Part shown: in pieces, positions 54,660 through 63,933 of the stretch | Layout: each line of letters begins with the position of its first letter | Position numbering within the stretch: the stretch's first letter is position 1 | NCBI RefSeq assembly: GCF_000264455.2 | Contig: NC_017958.1 | Span: 935,001-999,000 of the forward strand | Length of the DNA: 64,000 nt | Reading direction: 5' to 3' | Origin: Tistrella mobilis KA081020-065 | GTDB taxonomy: Bacteria; Pseudomonadota; Alphaproteobacteria; Tistrellales; Tistrellaceae | Made by a program: the position numbers and the translations under genes | Notes under the pieces: model-generated | Databases searched by the model: none | Told to the model about the DNA's origin: nothing | What the model saw: only the letters and a program-made list of their open reading frames with translations

Positions 54660-56966
54660 ATGAACACCACACGGCTGACGAACGGCCTCGGCCATGGGCT
54701 GCTGGCCCTCTGCCTCACCCTGCCCGCCACCGCCTTCGGCCAGAGCGCGGCACAACCGGTGGCCGCAGAACGTGAAGACGACGACAGGACGGAAGGCGCA
54801 GACGCGCCTGCGGGCACAGGCGAAAGACTGCCGCCGCTGTCGGTGATCGCCACCCGCGGCACCCGATCGGTCGACGACATCCCCGGCAATGTGACGGTGA
54901 TCGACAGACAGGAGCTGGACCTGCGCATGGTCGAGGATATCGGCGAACTGGTCCGGCACCTGCCGGGCATCCAGGTCGACCGCCAGACCAGCGGCACCAA
55001 CCCCTTCGGCGATCGCACCGGCTTCACCATCCGCGGCGTGTCGGGCAACCGCATCCTGACCCTGGTCGACGGCAGCCGGACCCTGGAGCGGATCACCGAC
55101 AACACCCGCGACGTGGTCGAGCTGACCCATATGAAACGGGTGGAGATCCAGCGCGGCCCGGCCTCGGCACTCTGGGGCAGCGATGCGCTGGGCGGCGTGG
55201 TCGCCTTCGAGACCATGGACCCGGAGGACTATCTGGCGGTCAGCGGCCGCGACACCGCCTTCCGCTTCGACACCACCCATTCGACGCTGGACGACGCGAC
55301 CGGCGGCGTCGGGGCGGCGGCGCTGCGCTATGGCGATTTCGCGGCCTCGCTGTCGCTGGGCCGGCGTGTGGGCCACGAGCCCGAGAACCGCAATGCCCGC
55401 AGTTCCAAAGCGGCCGGGGCGGTCTGGGACTGCTATCGCAATCCCGGCGCCACGCCCTGCGGCCAGCTCGATCCGGCCGATATCCGCGCGGACAATGTGC
55501 TCGCCAAACTGGTCTGGACACCCGGCAGCGATCACCGCATCGGCCTGACGCTGGAGCATTTCGAGCGCGAGACCGAGGTCGAGCAACTTTACGACCACGG
55601 CTACGACACGGCCGGCAATTTCGTCGCGAATTACGACCGGACCCAGACGCTCAGCCGGCAGCGCATCGCGCTGGAGCACGACTGGACGGTCGATATCGGC
55701 CCGATCGAGACCATCCGCTGGCAGCTCTCGCATTCCCCGCAGAAGAGCAGGCGCGAGGGGACGCGCGATCGCATCCTCGCGAACGGCAGCAGCGAAACCC
55801 GCTACGATTATCTTGAATACGAGGAAGCCTTTACCGAATTCGACGCCCAGTTCGATGGTGGGTTTGCGACCGGCCCGCTCAGCCATCGCCTGACCTGGGG
55901 CGTCGACGGCGACTATACCGAAACCGACTACGAGCGCGTCGACACCACGGTCAACCACACCACCGGCACCACCACCGTGGCCCGCGCAGGCGGGTTCAAC
56001 TTCGCCAATGCCACCACGATCCGCGCCGATGCCTATGTCCAGGACGAGATCGGGCTCTGGAACGGAAGGCTGCGGGTGACCCCGGCGCTGCGCCTGGCGC
56101 ATTACGCGATCGATCCCCATCCGAATGCCGATTACAAGCCGGTGGACGGCGCCGAACCGCGCAAGGTGACCGAGACCGAGCCGACCTGGAAACTGGGCGC
56201 GGTGCTGGATCTGGACGATACCTATTCGGTCTATGCCCAGTATGCCGAAGGTTTCAAGATGCCGACCGCCCAGCAGCTTTATACCTCGCTGCCCAGCACG
56301 AGCTTCAACCTGGTGCCCAATCCGAACCTGCGCCCGGAATCGGTGAAGAATTACGAGGCGGGCCTGCGCGGACGCTTCCGCGACGGCAGTTTCTCGGTGG
56401 GCGGCTTCTATGCCGACTATACCGATTTCATCCAGTCCTTCGTCTTCCTGCCCAATGGCGACATCACCTATGACAACCTGACCACGGTGAAGGTCTGGGG
56501 CGTCGAAGCCTCGGGCGAACTCTATCTGGACGATCTCTGGAGCGTGACCGGTGCGCTCTCGGCCCAGCACGGCAAGCAGCAGGCCGCGCCGGGCGAGGAT
56601 ACCACCGCCTTCGACGGCGCCATTCCGCTGGGCGGCACGCTGGGGCTGCATTACGACGACAGCGCGATGGGGCTGCGTGCCAGCCTCTACGGCACCTTCC
56701 AGCGCGGCGTGACCCGCACCGCCAGCAGCGACGCCTACAAGCCCGGCGGCTATGGCGTGTTCGATTTCGCCGCCGCCTGGACGCCCGCGCACTGGATCAC
56801 GCTCCGCCTCGGCATCGACAACATCTTCGACAGGCGCTATTTCCCGAGTTCGGCCACGGCCTATGCCGCCCAGCCCTCCAGCACCTCGGTCGCCAACACC
56901 AACCCGATCGAGGCCCAGGTCCAGCCGGGCCGCGCGTTCTCGCTCGGCGCAACGCTGACCTTCTGA
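54660..56966 (+). CDS. TonB-dependent receptor (haem/haemoglobin-type)
   Basis: 768 residues. The signal peptide LTNGLGHGLLALCLTLPATAFG is followed by a TonB box-like LPPLSVIATRG near residues 57-70. The plug domain (to about 180) includes DIPGNVTVIDRQELD and IQRGPASALWGSDALGGVV. The C-terminal 22-strand barrel ends GRAFSLGATLTF. The VVAFETMDP and NPNLRPESVKNYEAG motifs fit the TonB-haemoglobin/lactoferrin subfamily. A Fur-like box lies upstream, so it is probably iron-repressed. The partner ABC gene starts 4 bp after the stop, unusual for this receptor class. Confidence 0.92.
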   Translation: MNTTRLTNGLGHGLLALCLTLPATAFGQSAAQPVAAEREDDDRTEGADAPAGTGERLPPLSVIATRGTRSVDDIPGNVTVIDRQELDLRMVEDIGELVRHLPGIQVDRQTSGTNPFGDRTGFTIRGVSGNRILTLVDGSRTLERITDNTRDVVELTHMKRVEIQRGPASALWGSDALGGVVAFETMDPEDYLAVSGRDTAFRFDTTHSTLDDATGGVGAAALRYGDFAASLSLGRRVGHEPENRNARSSKAAGAVWDCYRNPGATPCGQLDPADIRADNVLAKLVWTPGSDHRIGLTLEHFERETEVEQLYDHGYDTAGNFVANYDRTQTLSRQRIALEHDWTVDIGPIETIRWQLSHSPQKSRREGTRDRILANGSSETRYDYLEYEEAFTEFDAQFDGGFATGPLSHRLTWGVDGDYTETDYERVDTTVNHTTGTTTVARAGGFNFANATTIRADAYVQDEIGLWNGRLRVTPALRLAHYAIDPHPNADYKPVDGAEPRKVTETEPTWKLGAVLDLDDTYSVYAQYAEGFKMPTAQQLYTSLPSTSFNLVPNPNLRPESVKNYEAGLRGRFRDGSFSVGGFYADYTDFIQSFVFLPNGDITYDNLTTVKVWGVEASGELYLDDLWSVTGALSAQHGKQQAAPGEDTTAFDGAIPLGGTLGLHYDDSAMGLRASLYGTFQRGVTRTASSDAYKPGGYGVFDFAAAWTPAHWITLRLGIDNIFDRRYFPSSATAYAAQPSSTSVANTNPIEAQVQPGRAFSLGATLTF

Positions 56967-56970
56967 CCCG

Positions 56971-58755
56971 ATGACGGTCACCGCCGATCCCGGTCGCCCA
57001 GGCGGCCGGGCACGCGGCACCGCCCGCCGCCATCGCGGCGGGCGGCTGCGTTGTTTCCTGCGTCTGGCCCTGCCCTTCTTCCTCAGGCCTGCGGGCCGGG
57101 CGGCGGCGCTCAAATTCACCCTCGCCTTCGGCCTCGCCATCGCCGCGGTCTGGATCGGCTTCGAACGCAATGCCTGGAACCAGACCTTCTTCGGCGCGCT
57201 GGAGCGGCGCGATGCCGACGCCGTGTTTCGGGCGACGCTCGACTGGATCTGGCTGCTGGCGCTGCTGGTCGGCGTTTCGGTCCAGCGGGCCTATCTGGAA
57301 CGCATGGTGGAGATCGAATGGCGGACCTGGCTGACCCGCCGCCTGCTCGACCGCTGGCTGGGGCGCGGCGGGCTCTGGCGGCTGGAAAGCGCCGGCCGGA
57401 TCGACAATCCGGACCAGCGGGTGGCAGAAGATGCCCGGCTGCTGTCGTCGCTGACCGTGGAACTGACGCTGCGGGTGCTGCTCGACGTGGTCGAACTCGG
57501 TCTCTATATCGGCGTGCTCTGGTATCTGTCGGGCACGCTCGCCCTGCCGCTGCCGGGGGGCGGCAGCCTGGATCTGCCTGGTTATATGGTGATCGCAGCG
57601 GTGCTCTATGCCGGCATCGCCAATCTGGTCGCCCATCGTCTGGGCCGGCCGCTCGCCGGGCTCGCCGCCCGGCAGCAGCATCGCGAGGCCGATTTCCGCT
57701 TCGGCCTTGCGCGGCTGCGCGATGCGGCGATAGAGGTCGCCCTGCTCGGCGGCGGCCGGCGCGAGGCCGGGCTTGCCGCCGGCCGGTTCGACGCCGTGCG
57801 CCGGAACGCGCTCGACCTTGCCCGCCGCCACCGGATCTATGCCCTGTTCCAGACCCCGTTCAGCTACACCGTGCTCAACATCTCGATGTTCGTAACGGCA
57901 CCCGCCTATCTGGCCGGCCAGCTGGATCTGGGCGGCATGATGCAGGCGCGCGGCGCCTTCTCGACCGTGGTCGCAAGCTTCGCGACCCTGGTCTTCGTCT
58001 ATCCGAAAGTCGCCGAGCTGATGGCGGTGCTCGGGCGGCTGGAGGCCTTCGAACAGGCGCTGGCCGATCGCGGCCACCGCCTCTGCCCGCATCCGGCGGC
58101 GCGCGCCGCGGCATCGGATGCGCTGGTGCTGGAGGGGGTGGCGGTCACGACCTCCGACGGACAACCGCTGACCCGGCCGATCGATCTGGTGCTGCGGCCG
58201 GGCGAGAAAGTCGCGCTCACCGGCGCGTCGGGCACGGGCAAGAGCCTGCTGCTCTCCGCCATCGCCGGCGCCTGGCCGCATGTCACCGGCAGGATCGACC
58301 GGCCCCGGACAGGCTGGCCGCCGGTGGTCGTGCCCCAGCGTCCCTATCTGCCCGGTCTCGCCCTCGGCGACGCCCTGCTCTACCCGGCAGACGGCGACCT
58401 GCCGGAGAGCCGGGCGGAAGCCGCACGGCTGCTGGAGGCCGTGGGGCTCGGCCGGCTGGTGGCCGATCTGGACGGCCCGCCCCGCGACTGGGACCGGCAG
58501 CTTTCACCCGGAGAGCGTCAGCGCCTGGCCCTGGTCCGCGCCCTGCTGCGCCGGCCGCGCTGGCTGCTGATCGACGAGGCGACCTCGGCGCTGGATGCCG
58601 AGGCCGAGACACGGGTGCTGGCGCTGATCGACCGGATGCACCCGCCGCCGGCGGTGCTGATGGTGGCGCACCGCCCGGTGGCGATCGCCGCCTGCGACCG
58701 GGTGGTGGAGTTGTACCCGGCAGCAGATGTTCCGCCGGATCAGGCGCCGGCCTGA
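56971..58755 (+). CDS. ABC transporter with fused permease and ATPase (YddA/BacA-like)
   Basis: 594 residues. An N-terminal ABC_membrane_2-type domain (about 35-345) has six predicted helices and the conserved WRTWLTRRLLDRWLGRGGLWRLE, RIDNPDQRVAEDARL segments. The ATPase half has Walker A GASGTGKS (418-425), the signature LSPGERQ from residue 511, Walker B WLLIDEATSALD and the switch His in MVAHRP. Members of the SbmA/BacA/YddA and Rv1819c group import cobalamin or peptides. Placed 4 bp behind an iron-type TonB receptor, it may carry the receptor's ligand across the inner membrane. Confidence 0.9.
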   Translation: MTVTADPGRPGGRARGTARRHRGGRLRCFLRLALPFFLRPAGRAAALKFTLAFGLAIAAVWIGFERNAWNQTFFGALERRDADAVFRATLDWIWLLALLVGVSVQRAYLERMVEIEWRTWLTRRLLDRWLGRGGLWRLESAGRIDNPDQRVAEDARLLSSLTVELTLRVLLDVVELGLYIGVLWYLSGTLALPLPGGGSLDLPGYMVIAAVLYAGIANLVAHRLGRPLAGLAARQQHREADFRFGLARLRDAAIEVALLGGGRREAGLAAGRFDAVRRNALDLARRHRIYALFQTPFSYTVLNISMFVTAPAYLAGQLDLGGMMQARGAFSTVVASFATLVFVYPKVAELMAVLGRLEAFEQALADRGHRLCPHPAARAAASDALVLEGVAVTTSDGQPLTRPIDLVLRPGEKVALTGASGTGKSLLLSAIAGAWPHVTGRIDRPRTGWPPVVVPQRPYLPGLALGDALLYPADGDLPESRAEAARLLEAVGLGRLVADLDGPPRDWDRQLSPGERQRLALVRALLRRPRWLLIDEATSALDAEAETRVLALIDRMHPPPAVLMVAHRPVAIAACDRVVELYPAADVPPDQAPA

Positions 58756-59690
58756 TCCAGCGCCGTCATCTCTTCGGCGGTCAGCGACAGATCCAGCGCC
58801 TTCACCAGGCTGTTCAGCTGGTCGAGGCTGGTGGCGCTGGCGATCGGCGCGGTGACGCCGGGGCTGGCGATCATCCAGGCCAGCGCAACCTCGGCCGGGG
58901 TCGCGCCATGGGCCTCCGCAACCCCGTCGAGGGCGGCCAGGATGGCGAAGCCCCGCGGGTTCAGATATTTGCCGACCCGGCTGCCGCGCTGGCTCTGCGA
59001 GAGATCGGCCTCCGACCGGTACTTGCCCGAGAGGAAGCCCGAAGCCAGGCTGAAATAGGGGATGACGCCCAGCCCGCGGGCCATGCACAGATCCCTGAGC
59101 GGACCTTCGAAGCCGCTGCGGTCATAGAGATTGTATTCCGGCTGCAACGTCTCGTAGCGGGCAAGCCCGCCGGCGGTGGAGATGTCGAGCGCTTCCGACA
59201 GCTGATCGGCGGTGAAGTTCGAGGCGCCGATCGCCCGCACCTTGCCGGCCTTCACCAGCCGGTCGAAGGCTTCCAGCGTCTCGTCCTGGGGCGTGTCGGC
59301 ATCGGGATAATGGGCCTGATAGAGATCGATATGATCGGTCTGCAGGCGGCGGAGCGAGGCCTCGACGCAGCGCTCGATCCGCACGGCCTTCAGCCCCTTG
59401 TCGTCGGGCCGCATCGGGGCGCCGACCTTGGTCAGGATCTTGACCTTCGCCCGCTTCGCCGGGTTGGCGGCCAGCCATCTGCCGATGATGGTCTCGGACT
59501 CGCCACCCTCATGCCCATCGACCCAGACCGAATAGACGTCGGCGGTGTCGATCGCATCGATGCCGGCATCGACCAGGGCATCGAGCAGGGTGAAGGAGGT
59601 CGGCTCGTCGGCGGTCCAGCCGAACACGTTGCCGCCGAAAACCAGGGGCACGATTTCAAGGCCGGACTGGCCGAGCTGGCGCGTCTGCAT
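58740..59690 (-). CDS. aldo/keto reductase
   Basis: 316 residues, a TIM barrel of the AKR11/12-like type. The tetrad is readable: Asp and Tyr in DAIDTADVYSVW, Lys in KILTKVG and His in YQAHYPD. GASNFTADQLSEAL and the NADP-binding IPYFSLASGFLSGKY follow. It reduces aldehydes or ketones with NADPH. The ATG at 59690 is used; the open frame above it is Pro/Arg-rich. Its stop overlaps the ABC gene by 16 bp (convergent). Confidence 0.9.
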   Translation of the reverse strand: MQTRQLGQSGLEIVPLVFGGNVFGWTADEPTSFTLLDALVDAGIDAIDTADVYSVWVDGHEGGESETIIGRWLAANPAKRAKVKILTKVGAPMRPDDKGLKAVRIERCVEASLRRLQTDHIDLYQAHYPDADTPQDETLEAFDRLVKAGKVRAIGASNFTADQLSEALDISTAGGLARYETLQPEYNLYDRSGFEGPLRDLCMARGLGVIPYFSLASGFLSGKYRSEADLSQSQRGSRVGKYLNPRGFAILAALDGVAEAHGATPAEVALAWMIASPGVTAPIASATSLDQLNSLVKALDLSLTAEEMTALDQAGA

Positions 59691-59870
59691 GGGGGAACCT
59701 CTCCTGATCCAGGAACGCCCGCAGATGCCGCCTCCCCGGAAAAGCTCCGGGGCCGGCTGCGGGCGACCCATGGTCGCGCGCCCCCGGCCCCGTATGCAAG
59801 CCGTCAGCGTCCCCAGCCCTCACCACTCACACGGATGCGCATGGCCCCGGATGGCGAGATGTACCCCCAC

Positions 59871-59963
59871 CCGCCATTGAGGCGGGGGCCAAGGGCACGG
59901 AGTGCCCGCCCGGCGAGGGACTAAAAAGACTCACCCGCCCGGCGAGGGACCAGACAGACTCCT
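59871..59963. repeat. REP-like element, one full and one partial unit
   Basis: A unit starting CCGCCATTGAGGCGG contains hairpin GGGCAC-GGAG-TGCCC and CCCGGCGAGGGAC, then a second CCCGCCCGGCGAGGGACC. It is the same family as the 33580 array, with the hairpin arms changed in a compensating way. It ends beside the stop of the SDR gene. Confidence 0.8.
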
Positions 59964-59965
59964 TC

Positions 59966-60724
59966 TCAGATGCAGCGCCCGCCATCGACTTCCATGCAGA
60001 CGCCGGTCAGGAACGAGGCGGCATCCGAAGCGAGGAAGGCGGTGGCTTCGGCCACGTCGCGGGCCGAAGACAGGCGGCCGAGCGGAATGGTCTCGATGAT
60101 CTTGGCGCGCGCCTCGGGCGTGTCGGGCTGGCCGAGGAAGGCGCTGGTCAGGCCGGTCGGGCCCATCACCGGGTTGACGGCGCAGACCCGGATGTTGTCG
60201 GGCGCCAGTTCCACCGCCATGGTCTTGGTGATGACCACGGCCGCGCCCTTGCTGCCGTTGTACCAGACCAGACCCGGGCGCGGACGCACGGCGGCGGTGG
60301 AGGCGATGTTGATCATCACGCCGCCCTTCTGGGCGCGGAACACCGGCACGGCATGCTTCGCGGCCCAGAACAGGCTCTTGACGTTGACGTCGAAGACCTT
60401 GTCGAAGGTCGCCTCGTCGACATCGGTCATGGGCCCGCGGTTGTGGGTATAGCCGGCATTGTTCACCAGCACGTCCAGCCGGCCGAAGGCATCGGTCGCC
60501 GCCTTGATCATGCCCGCGGTGCCGGCATCGGTCGCCACGTCGGCATGCACATAGACCGCCTCGGCGCCGGTCGCCTTGATCTCGGCCGTCACCCGCTCGC
60601 CGCCGGCATCGTTGATGTCGGCGACCACGACTTTGGCGCCCTTCTCGGCGAACAGCCTGGCGATGCCCTCGCCGAAACCCGAACCGCCGCCGGTGACGAT
60701 CGCAACCTTGCCCGTCAGGCTCAT
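59966..60724 (-). CDS. short-chain dehydrogenase/reductase (SDR)
   Basis: 252 residues, classical SDR. The cofactor loop TGGGSGFGEG is at 11-20, NNAG at 88-91, catalytic Ser142 and Tyr155/Lys159 (WYNGSK), and a terminal GVCMEVDGG segment. It resembles glucose 1-dehydrogenase or 3-hydroxyacyl reductase types; the substrate is unknown. AGGAG lies nine bases upstream of the ATG. A hairpin GGCCGGTG-CCC-CACCGGCC sits 26 bp upstream in the leader (60750-60768). Confidence 0.88.
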   Translation of the reverse strand: MSLTGKVAIVTGGGSGFGEGIARLFAEKGAKVVVADINDAGGERVTAEIKATGAEAVYVHADVATDAGTAGMIKAATDAFGRLDVLVNNAGYTHNRGPMTDVDEATFDKVFDVNVKSLFWAAKHAVPVFRAQKGGVMINIASTAAVRPRPGLVWYNGSKGAAVVITKTMAVELAPDNIRVCAVNPVMGPTGLTSAFLGQPDTPEARAKIIETIPLGRLSSARDVAEATAFLASDAASFLTGVCMEVDGGRCI

Positions 60725-60749
60725 CTTCTGCTCCTCTCCTGGAACGATC

Positions 60750-60768
60750 GGCCGGTGCCCCACCGGCC
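60750..60768 (-). other. hairpin in the SDR gene's 5' leader
   Basis: A perfect 8-bp stem GGCCGGTG/CACCGGCC with a 3-nt loop, 26 bp before the SDR start. The remaining gap 60725-61112 (388 bp) also holds an isolated TTGACA at 61033-61038 with only a weak -10 candidate before the NHLRC2-like gene. Confidence 0.35.
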
Positions 60769-61112
60769 ACGGCATCCGGCCCCCGTCTGATGGTGCGGGC
60801 GGGGTTTCCGGACCGGCCTCCGATCTCCCGTCCACCTCCGGCGACGGGGCGTCCACTCTCGGAAAACGCGAGCGGACAGCGAAGACATTCGCGGACAATA
60901 GCACGTCGGACGGCGCTGGGAAGAGCCTGCCCACGCCTCTGAACCCAAGGAAATCCGCCGATGCCCGCCTTGCGCGGAGCGTGCGGCGCACCATTCCCGC
61001 CGCAGTCCCTGGGCACAACCATTCGTTTCAAATTGACACAGAAACTTGCCGCCCGCACAGTCGACCGCAACGGCCAAAAGCAACGGCCGGCAGAATAGGG
61101 AGAACACGTCTG

Positions 61113-62576
61113 ATGGCGATCCGCGCCCCGCATTTCCCCACCGACGGCGTCACCTGGTTCAATCTCGCAGGCCCGCCGCCAACCCTGCAGGACCTGCGCG
61201 GCCGGCTGGTGATCCTGGATTTCTGGACCTTCTGCTGCATCAACTGCATGCATGTACTGCCGGTGCTGGCCGAGATCGAGCGGCGCTATCCCGACACCGT
61301 GGCGGTGATCGGCGTCCACAGCCCGAAATTCACCGCCGAGCGCGACCCGGCCAAGGTCGCCGGCGCGATCGCCCGCTACGGCATCACCCATCCGGTGATC
61401 CACGACCCCGAGATGCGGATGTGGCGCGAATATGCCATCCGCGCCTGGCCCACGCTGGGTTTCATCGGCCCCGACGGCGCCTATCTGGGGGCTGCCCCCG
61501 GCGAGCCGGCGCTGGAGAAGCTGGTGGAACTGGTCGATCGGGTGCTTGAAGAGGCGCGCGAGGGCGGCAGCCTTGCGCCCGCCACGCTCGATCTGGCGCC
61601 GGCCCCCGAACCCGCGCGGCTGCTGCGCCACCCGGCGAAGCTCAAGGAATTCCGCTATGGCCGCGGCTCTGCCGGCTGGGCGATCGCCGATGCCGGCCAT
61701 CACCAGATCGCGCTGTTCGACAATGCCGGCAACGAGATCCGCCGGGTGGGATCGGGCGAGCCCGGGCTGGTCGACGGGCCGGCCGAAAGCGCACGCTTCC
61801 AGCGGCCGCAGGGGCTGATCGCCGCCGATGGCGCGATCTTCGTCGCCGATACCTGGAACCACGCCGTGCGCCGGATCGATGTGGCGAGCGGCGAGGTCAC
61901 CACCATCGCCGGCACCGGCCGGCGTGGCCCGATCCTGAAGGCACCAGCCCCCGCCATCGACTCGGCTCTCGCCAGCCCCTGGGATCTGGAATATCGCGAG
62001 GGTGTGCTGTATGTCGCCAATGCCGGCACCCATCAGCTGGCGCGGATCGATCTTGAGACCGGCGTGCTGGAACCGCTGGCCGGCACCGGCGCCGAGGCGC
62101 TGGTCGACGGGCCGGCCGATCAGGCGGCGCTGGCCCAGCCCTCGGCGCTGGCGCTGAAGGAAGATCGGCTCTGGTTCATCGATGCCGAAACCTCCAGCCT
62201 GCGGCGGCTGGATCTTGCGGGCGGCACGGTCTCGACCCTGGTCGGTGACGGTCTGTTCGAGTTCGGCATGGTCGACGGACCGGCACGGACCGCGCGCTTT
62301 CAGCACCCGCTCGGCCTCTGCTTCGACATGAACGGCAACATTCTGGTCGCCGACGCCTATAATGATGCGATCCGGGTGGTGGATCCGGAAACCGGCATGG
62401 TCTCCAGCCTCGACGATCCGCCCTATGACTGTTTCGACGATCTCTGCCGTCCGCTGTCGGAACCGGCCGGGGTTGCGGTGGATGACGACGGGGTGGTGTT
62501 CGTGGCCGATACCGGCAATGACCGGATCTTCCTGTATCACGACGTGTTCCGGACCAGCCGGACGTGGGCGGAATGA
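61113..62576 (+). CDS. thioredoxin-like/NHL-repeat protein (NHLRC2-like)
   Basis: 487 residues. An N-terminal thioredoxin-fold domain carries WTFCCINC (Cys41, Cys42, Cys45), a CCxxC variant of CxxC, then HSPKFTAERDPAKV. A six-bladed beta-propeller of NHL repeats follows, such as PQGLIAADGAIFVADTWNHAVRRID and PLGLCFDMNGNILVADAYNDAIRVVD. This is the NHLRC2 arrangement, found in bacteria and animals. No signal peptide is evident, so it is cytoplasmic. The open frame upstream to 60576 is antisense to the SDR gene; the ATG at 61113 begins the homology. Confidence 0.88.
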   Translation: MAIRAPHFPTDGVTWFNLAGPPPTLQDLRGRLVILDFWTFCCINCMHVLPVLAEIERRYPDTVAVIGVHSPKFTAERDPAKVAGAIARYGITHPVIHDPEMRMWREYAIRAWPTLGFIGPDGAYLGAAPGEPALEKLVELVDRVLEEAREGGSLAPATLDLAPAPEPARLLRHPAKLKEFRYGRGSAGWAIADAGHHQIALFDNAGNEIRRVGSGEPGLVDGPAESARFQRPQGLIAADGAIFVADTWNHAVRRIDVASGEVTTIAGTGRRGPILKAPAPAIDSALASPWDLEYREGVLYVANAGTHQLARIDLETGVLEPLAGTGAEALVDGPADQAALAQPSALALKEDRLWFIDAETSSLRRLDLAGGTVSTLVGDGLFEFGMVDGPARTARFQHPLGLCFDMNGNILVADAYNDAIRVVDPETGMVSSLDDPPYDCFDDLCRPLSEPAGVAVDDDGVVFVADTGNDRIFLYHDVFRTSRTWAE

Positions 62577-62604
62577 CGCAGACGGGTGCGGAATGACGCA
62601 GACC
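62569..62604. repeat. 16-bp direct repeat spanning a stop and the next start
   Basis: GCGGAATGACGCAGAC occurs at 62569-62584 and 62589-62604 (period 20). The first copy contains the TGA of the NHLRC2-like gene; the second contains the ATG used for the GNAT gene. Confidence 0.85.
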
Positions 62605-63120
62605 GGGCCCCGGGCGGATGACCTGCTGATCCGCCCCGCCCACCCCGACGAGGCGGCGGCGCTGGCCGCGATCGAGGATGCGGCGGCGGCACAATTCGCC
62701 CGGATCGGGATGGATCTGGGTGCTGCCGCCTCGGATCCGGCCGCCATCGCCGCACGGGTGGCCGAGGGGGCCGTGCTGGCCGCAAGCCTGGGGGGCCGGC
62801 TGACGGGCTTTGCCATCGTCACCGTGGTGGACGGCAACGCTCATCTCGCGGAACTCGACGTGGCGCCGGATGTCCAGCGCCGGGGCATCGGCCGCCGCCT
62901 GATCGAGGCCGTGGCCGATCGGGCGCATGCGGCGGGCCCTCACCGCCTCACCCTCACCACCTTTCGCGACGTGCCCTGGAACGGCCCCTGGTACCGCCGG
63001 CTGGGGTTCACGGAGCTTGAACCCGCTGCCCAGGGGCCGGCGCTCAGGCAGATCCGTTTGGCCGAAGCCCGGCGGCTCGACCCGCTCGGACCACGGATCG
63101 CCATGGCGAGACCGCTCTGA
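62593..63120 (+). CDS. GNAT-family N-acetyltransferase
   Basis: 175 residues. The GNAT core is LAELDVAPDVQRRGIGRRLIEAV (acetyl-CoA pyrophosphate loop QRRGIG) with a WYRRLGF strand downstream. The ATG at 62593 lies in the second copy of a direct repeat; the first copy has an ATG at 62573 out of frame. It follows the NHLRC2-like gene by 16 bp and is probably co-transcribed. Substrate unknown. Confidence 0.87.
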   Translation: MTQTGPRADDLLIRPAHPDEAAALAAIEDAAAAQFARIGMDLGAAASDPAAIAARVAEGAVLAASLGGRLTGFAIVTVVDGNAHLAELDVAPDVQRRGIGRRLIEAVADRAHAAGPHRLTLTTFRDVPWNGPWYRRLGFTELEPAAQGPALRQIRLAEARRLDPLGPRIAMARPL

Positions 63121-63126
63121 TCCGGC

Positions 63127-63882
63127 TCAGAGCCGGCCGAGCAGCTCGTCGACGAAAGCGGGGACGATCAGGCTTGCCGGGCCGTAGCGGGTTTCGGCGA
63201 ACAGGCTGGCGCCTTCCGACGGCTCAAGGTTCAGTTCCAGCGTATGGGCCATGCCGCGATGGCGGACATCGGCCACGAAACCCGCCGCCGGATAGACCGT
63301 GCCCGAGGTGCCGACCGAGACGAACAGCCCGCACCCGGCCAGCGCCGCCCATATCCGCTCCATCTCGAACGGCATTTCGCCGAACCAGACGATATGCGGC
63401 CGCATCCGCCCGGTCGATCCGCAGCCGCCGCAGGCCGAGGCCTCGTCGAGATCGGCCAGGTGATGGGCGACCGCCTCACACTCCAGACAGCGCACCTTGG
63501 CCAGTTCGCCATGCATATGGATCAGATTGCGGCTGCCTGCGCGCTCGTGCAGGTCGTCGACATTCTGGGTCACCACCAGAACCCCGCCCGGCCAGGCCGC
63601 CTCCAGACGGGCCAGCGCCTGATGCGCGGGATTGGGCTGAACGGTCGCCAGCTGGGTGCGCCGGCTGTTGTAGAAGCCCTGGACCAGAGCCGGGTTGCGG
63701 GCAAAACCTTCGGGCGTCGCCAGGTCTTCCAGGCTGTGGCGCCGCCACACCCCGTCGGCATCGCGGAAGGTGTCGAGCCCGCTTTCCTTCGAAATGCCGG
63801 CCCCCGTCAGCACCACGATCGGCAGGTCGGGGGTCACGTCGTCCAGGCTCGTCTCAGGGTCGAAACGGTCGATCCAGCGCAT
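63127..63882 (-). CDS. cobB: Sir2-family NAD-dependent deacylase
   Basis: 251 residues. The NAD-binding GAGISKESGLDTFRD lies at 27-41. Catalytic His124 is in HMHGEL, with QNVDDLH at 106-112. Zinc Cys132, Cys135, Cys151 and Cys154 follow, and IVWFGEMP is a conserved strand. The YxxR pair (Tyr71, Arg74 in FYNSRR) places it in the class III group that removes succinyl or malonyl as well as acetyl groups. It may deacylate acyl-CoA-metabolism enzymes, which fits the lipid theme of the window, but that link is inferred. Confidence 0.92.
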   Translation of the reverse strand: MRWIDRFDPETSLDDVTPDLPIVVLTGAGISKESGLDTFRDADGVWRRHSLEDLATPEGFARNPALVQGFYNSRRTQLATVQPNPAHQALARLEAAWPGGVLVVTQNVDDLHERAGSRNLIHMHGELAKVRCLECEAVAHHLADLDEASACGGCGSTGRMRPHIVWFGEMPFEMERIWAALAGCGLFVSVGTSGTVYPAAGFVADVRHRGMAHTLELNLEPSEGASLFAETRYGPASLIVPAFVDELLGRL

Positions 63883-63933
63883 CGGGGCTCACTCGCGAGA
63901 AGAGGACGAGAGGAAAAAATGCGGCACTGCGGC

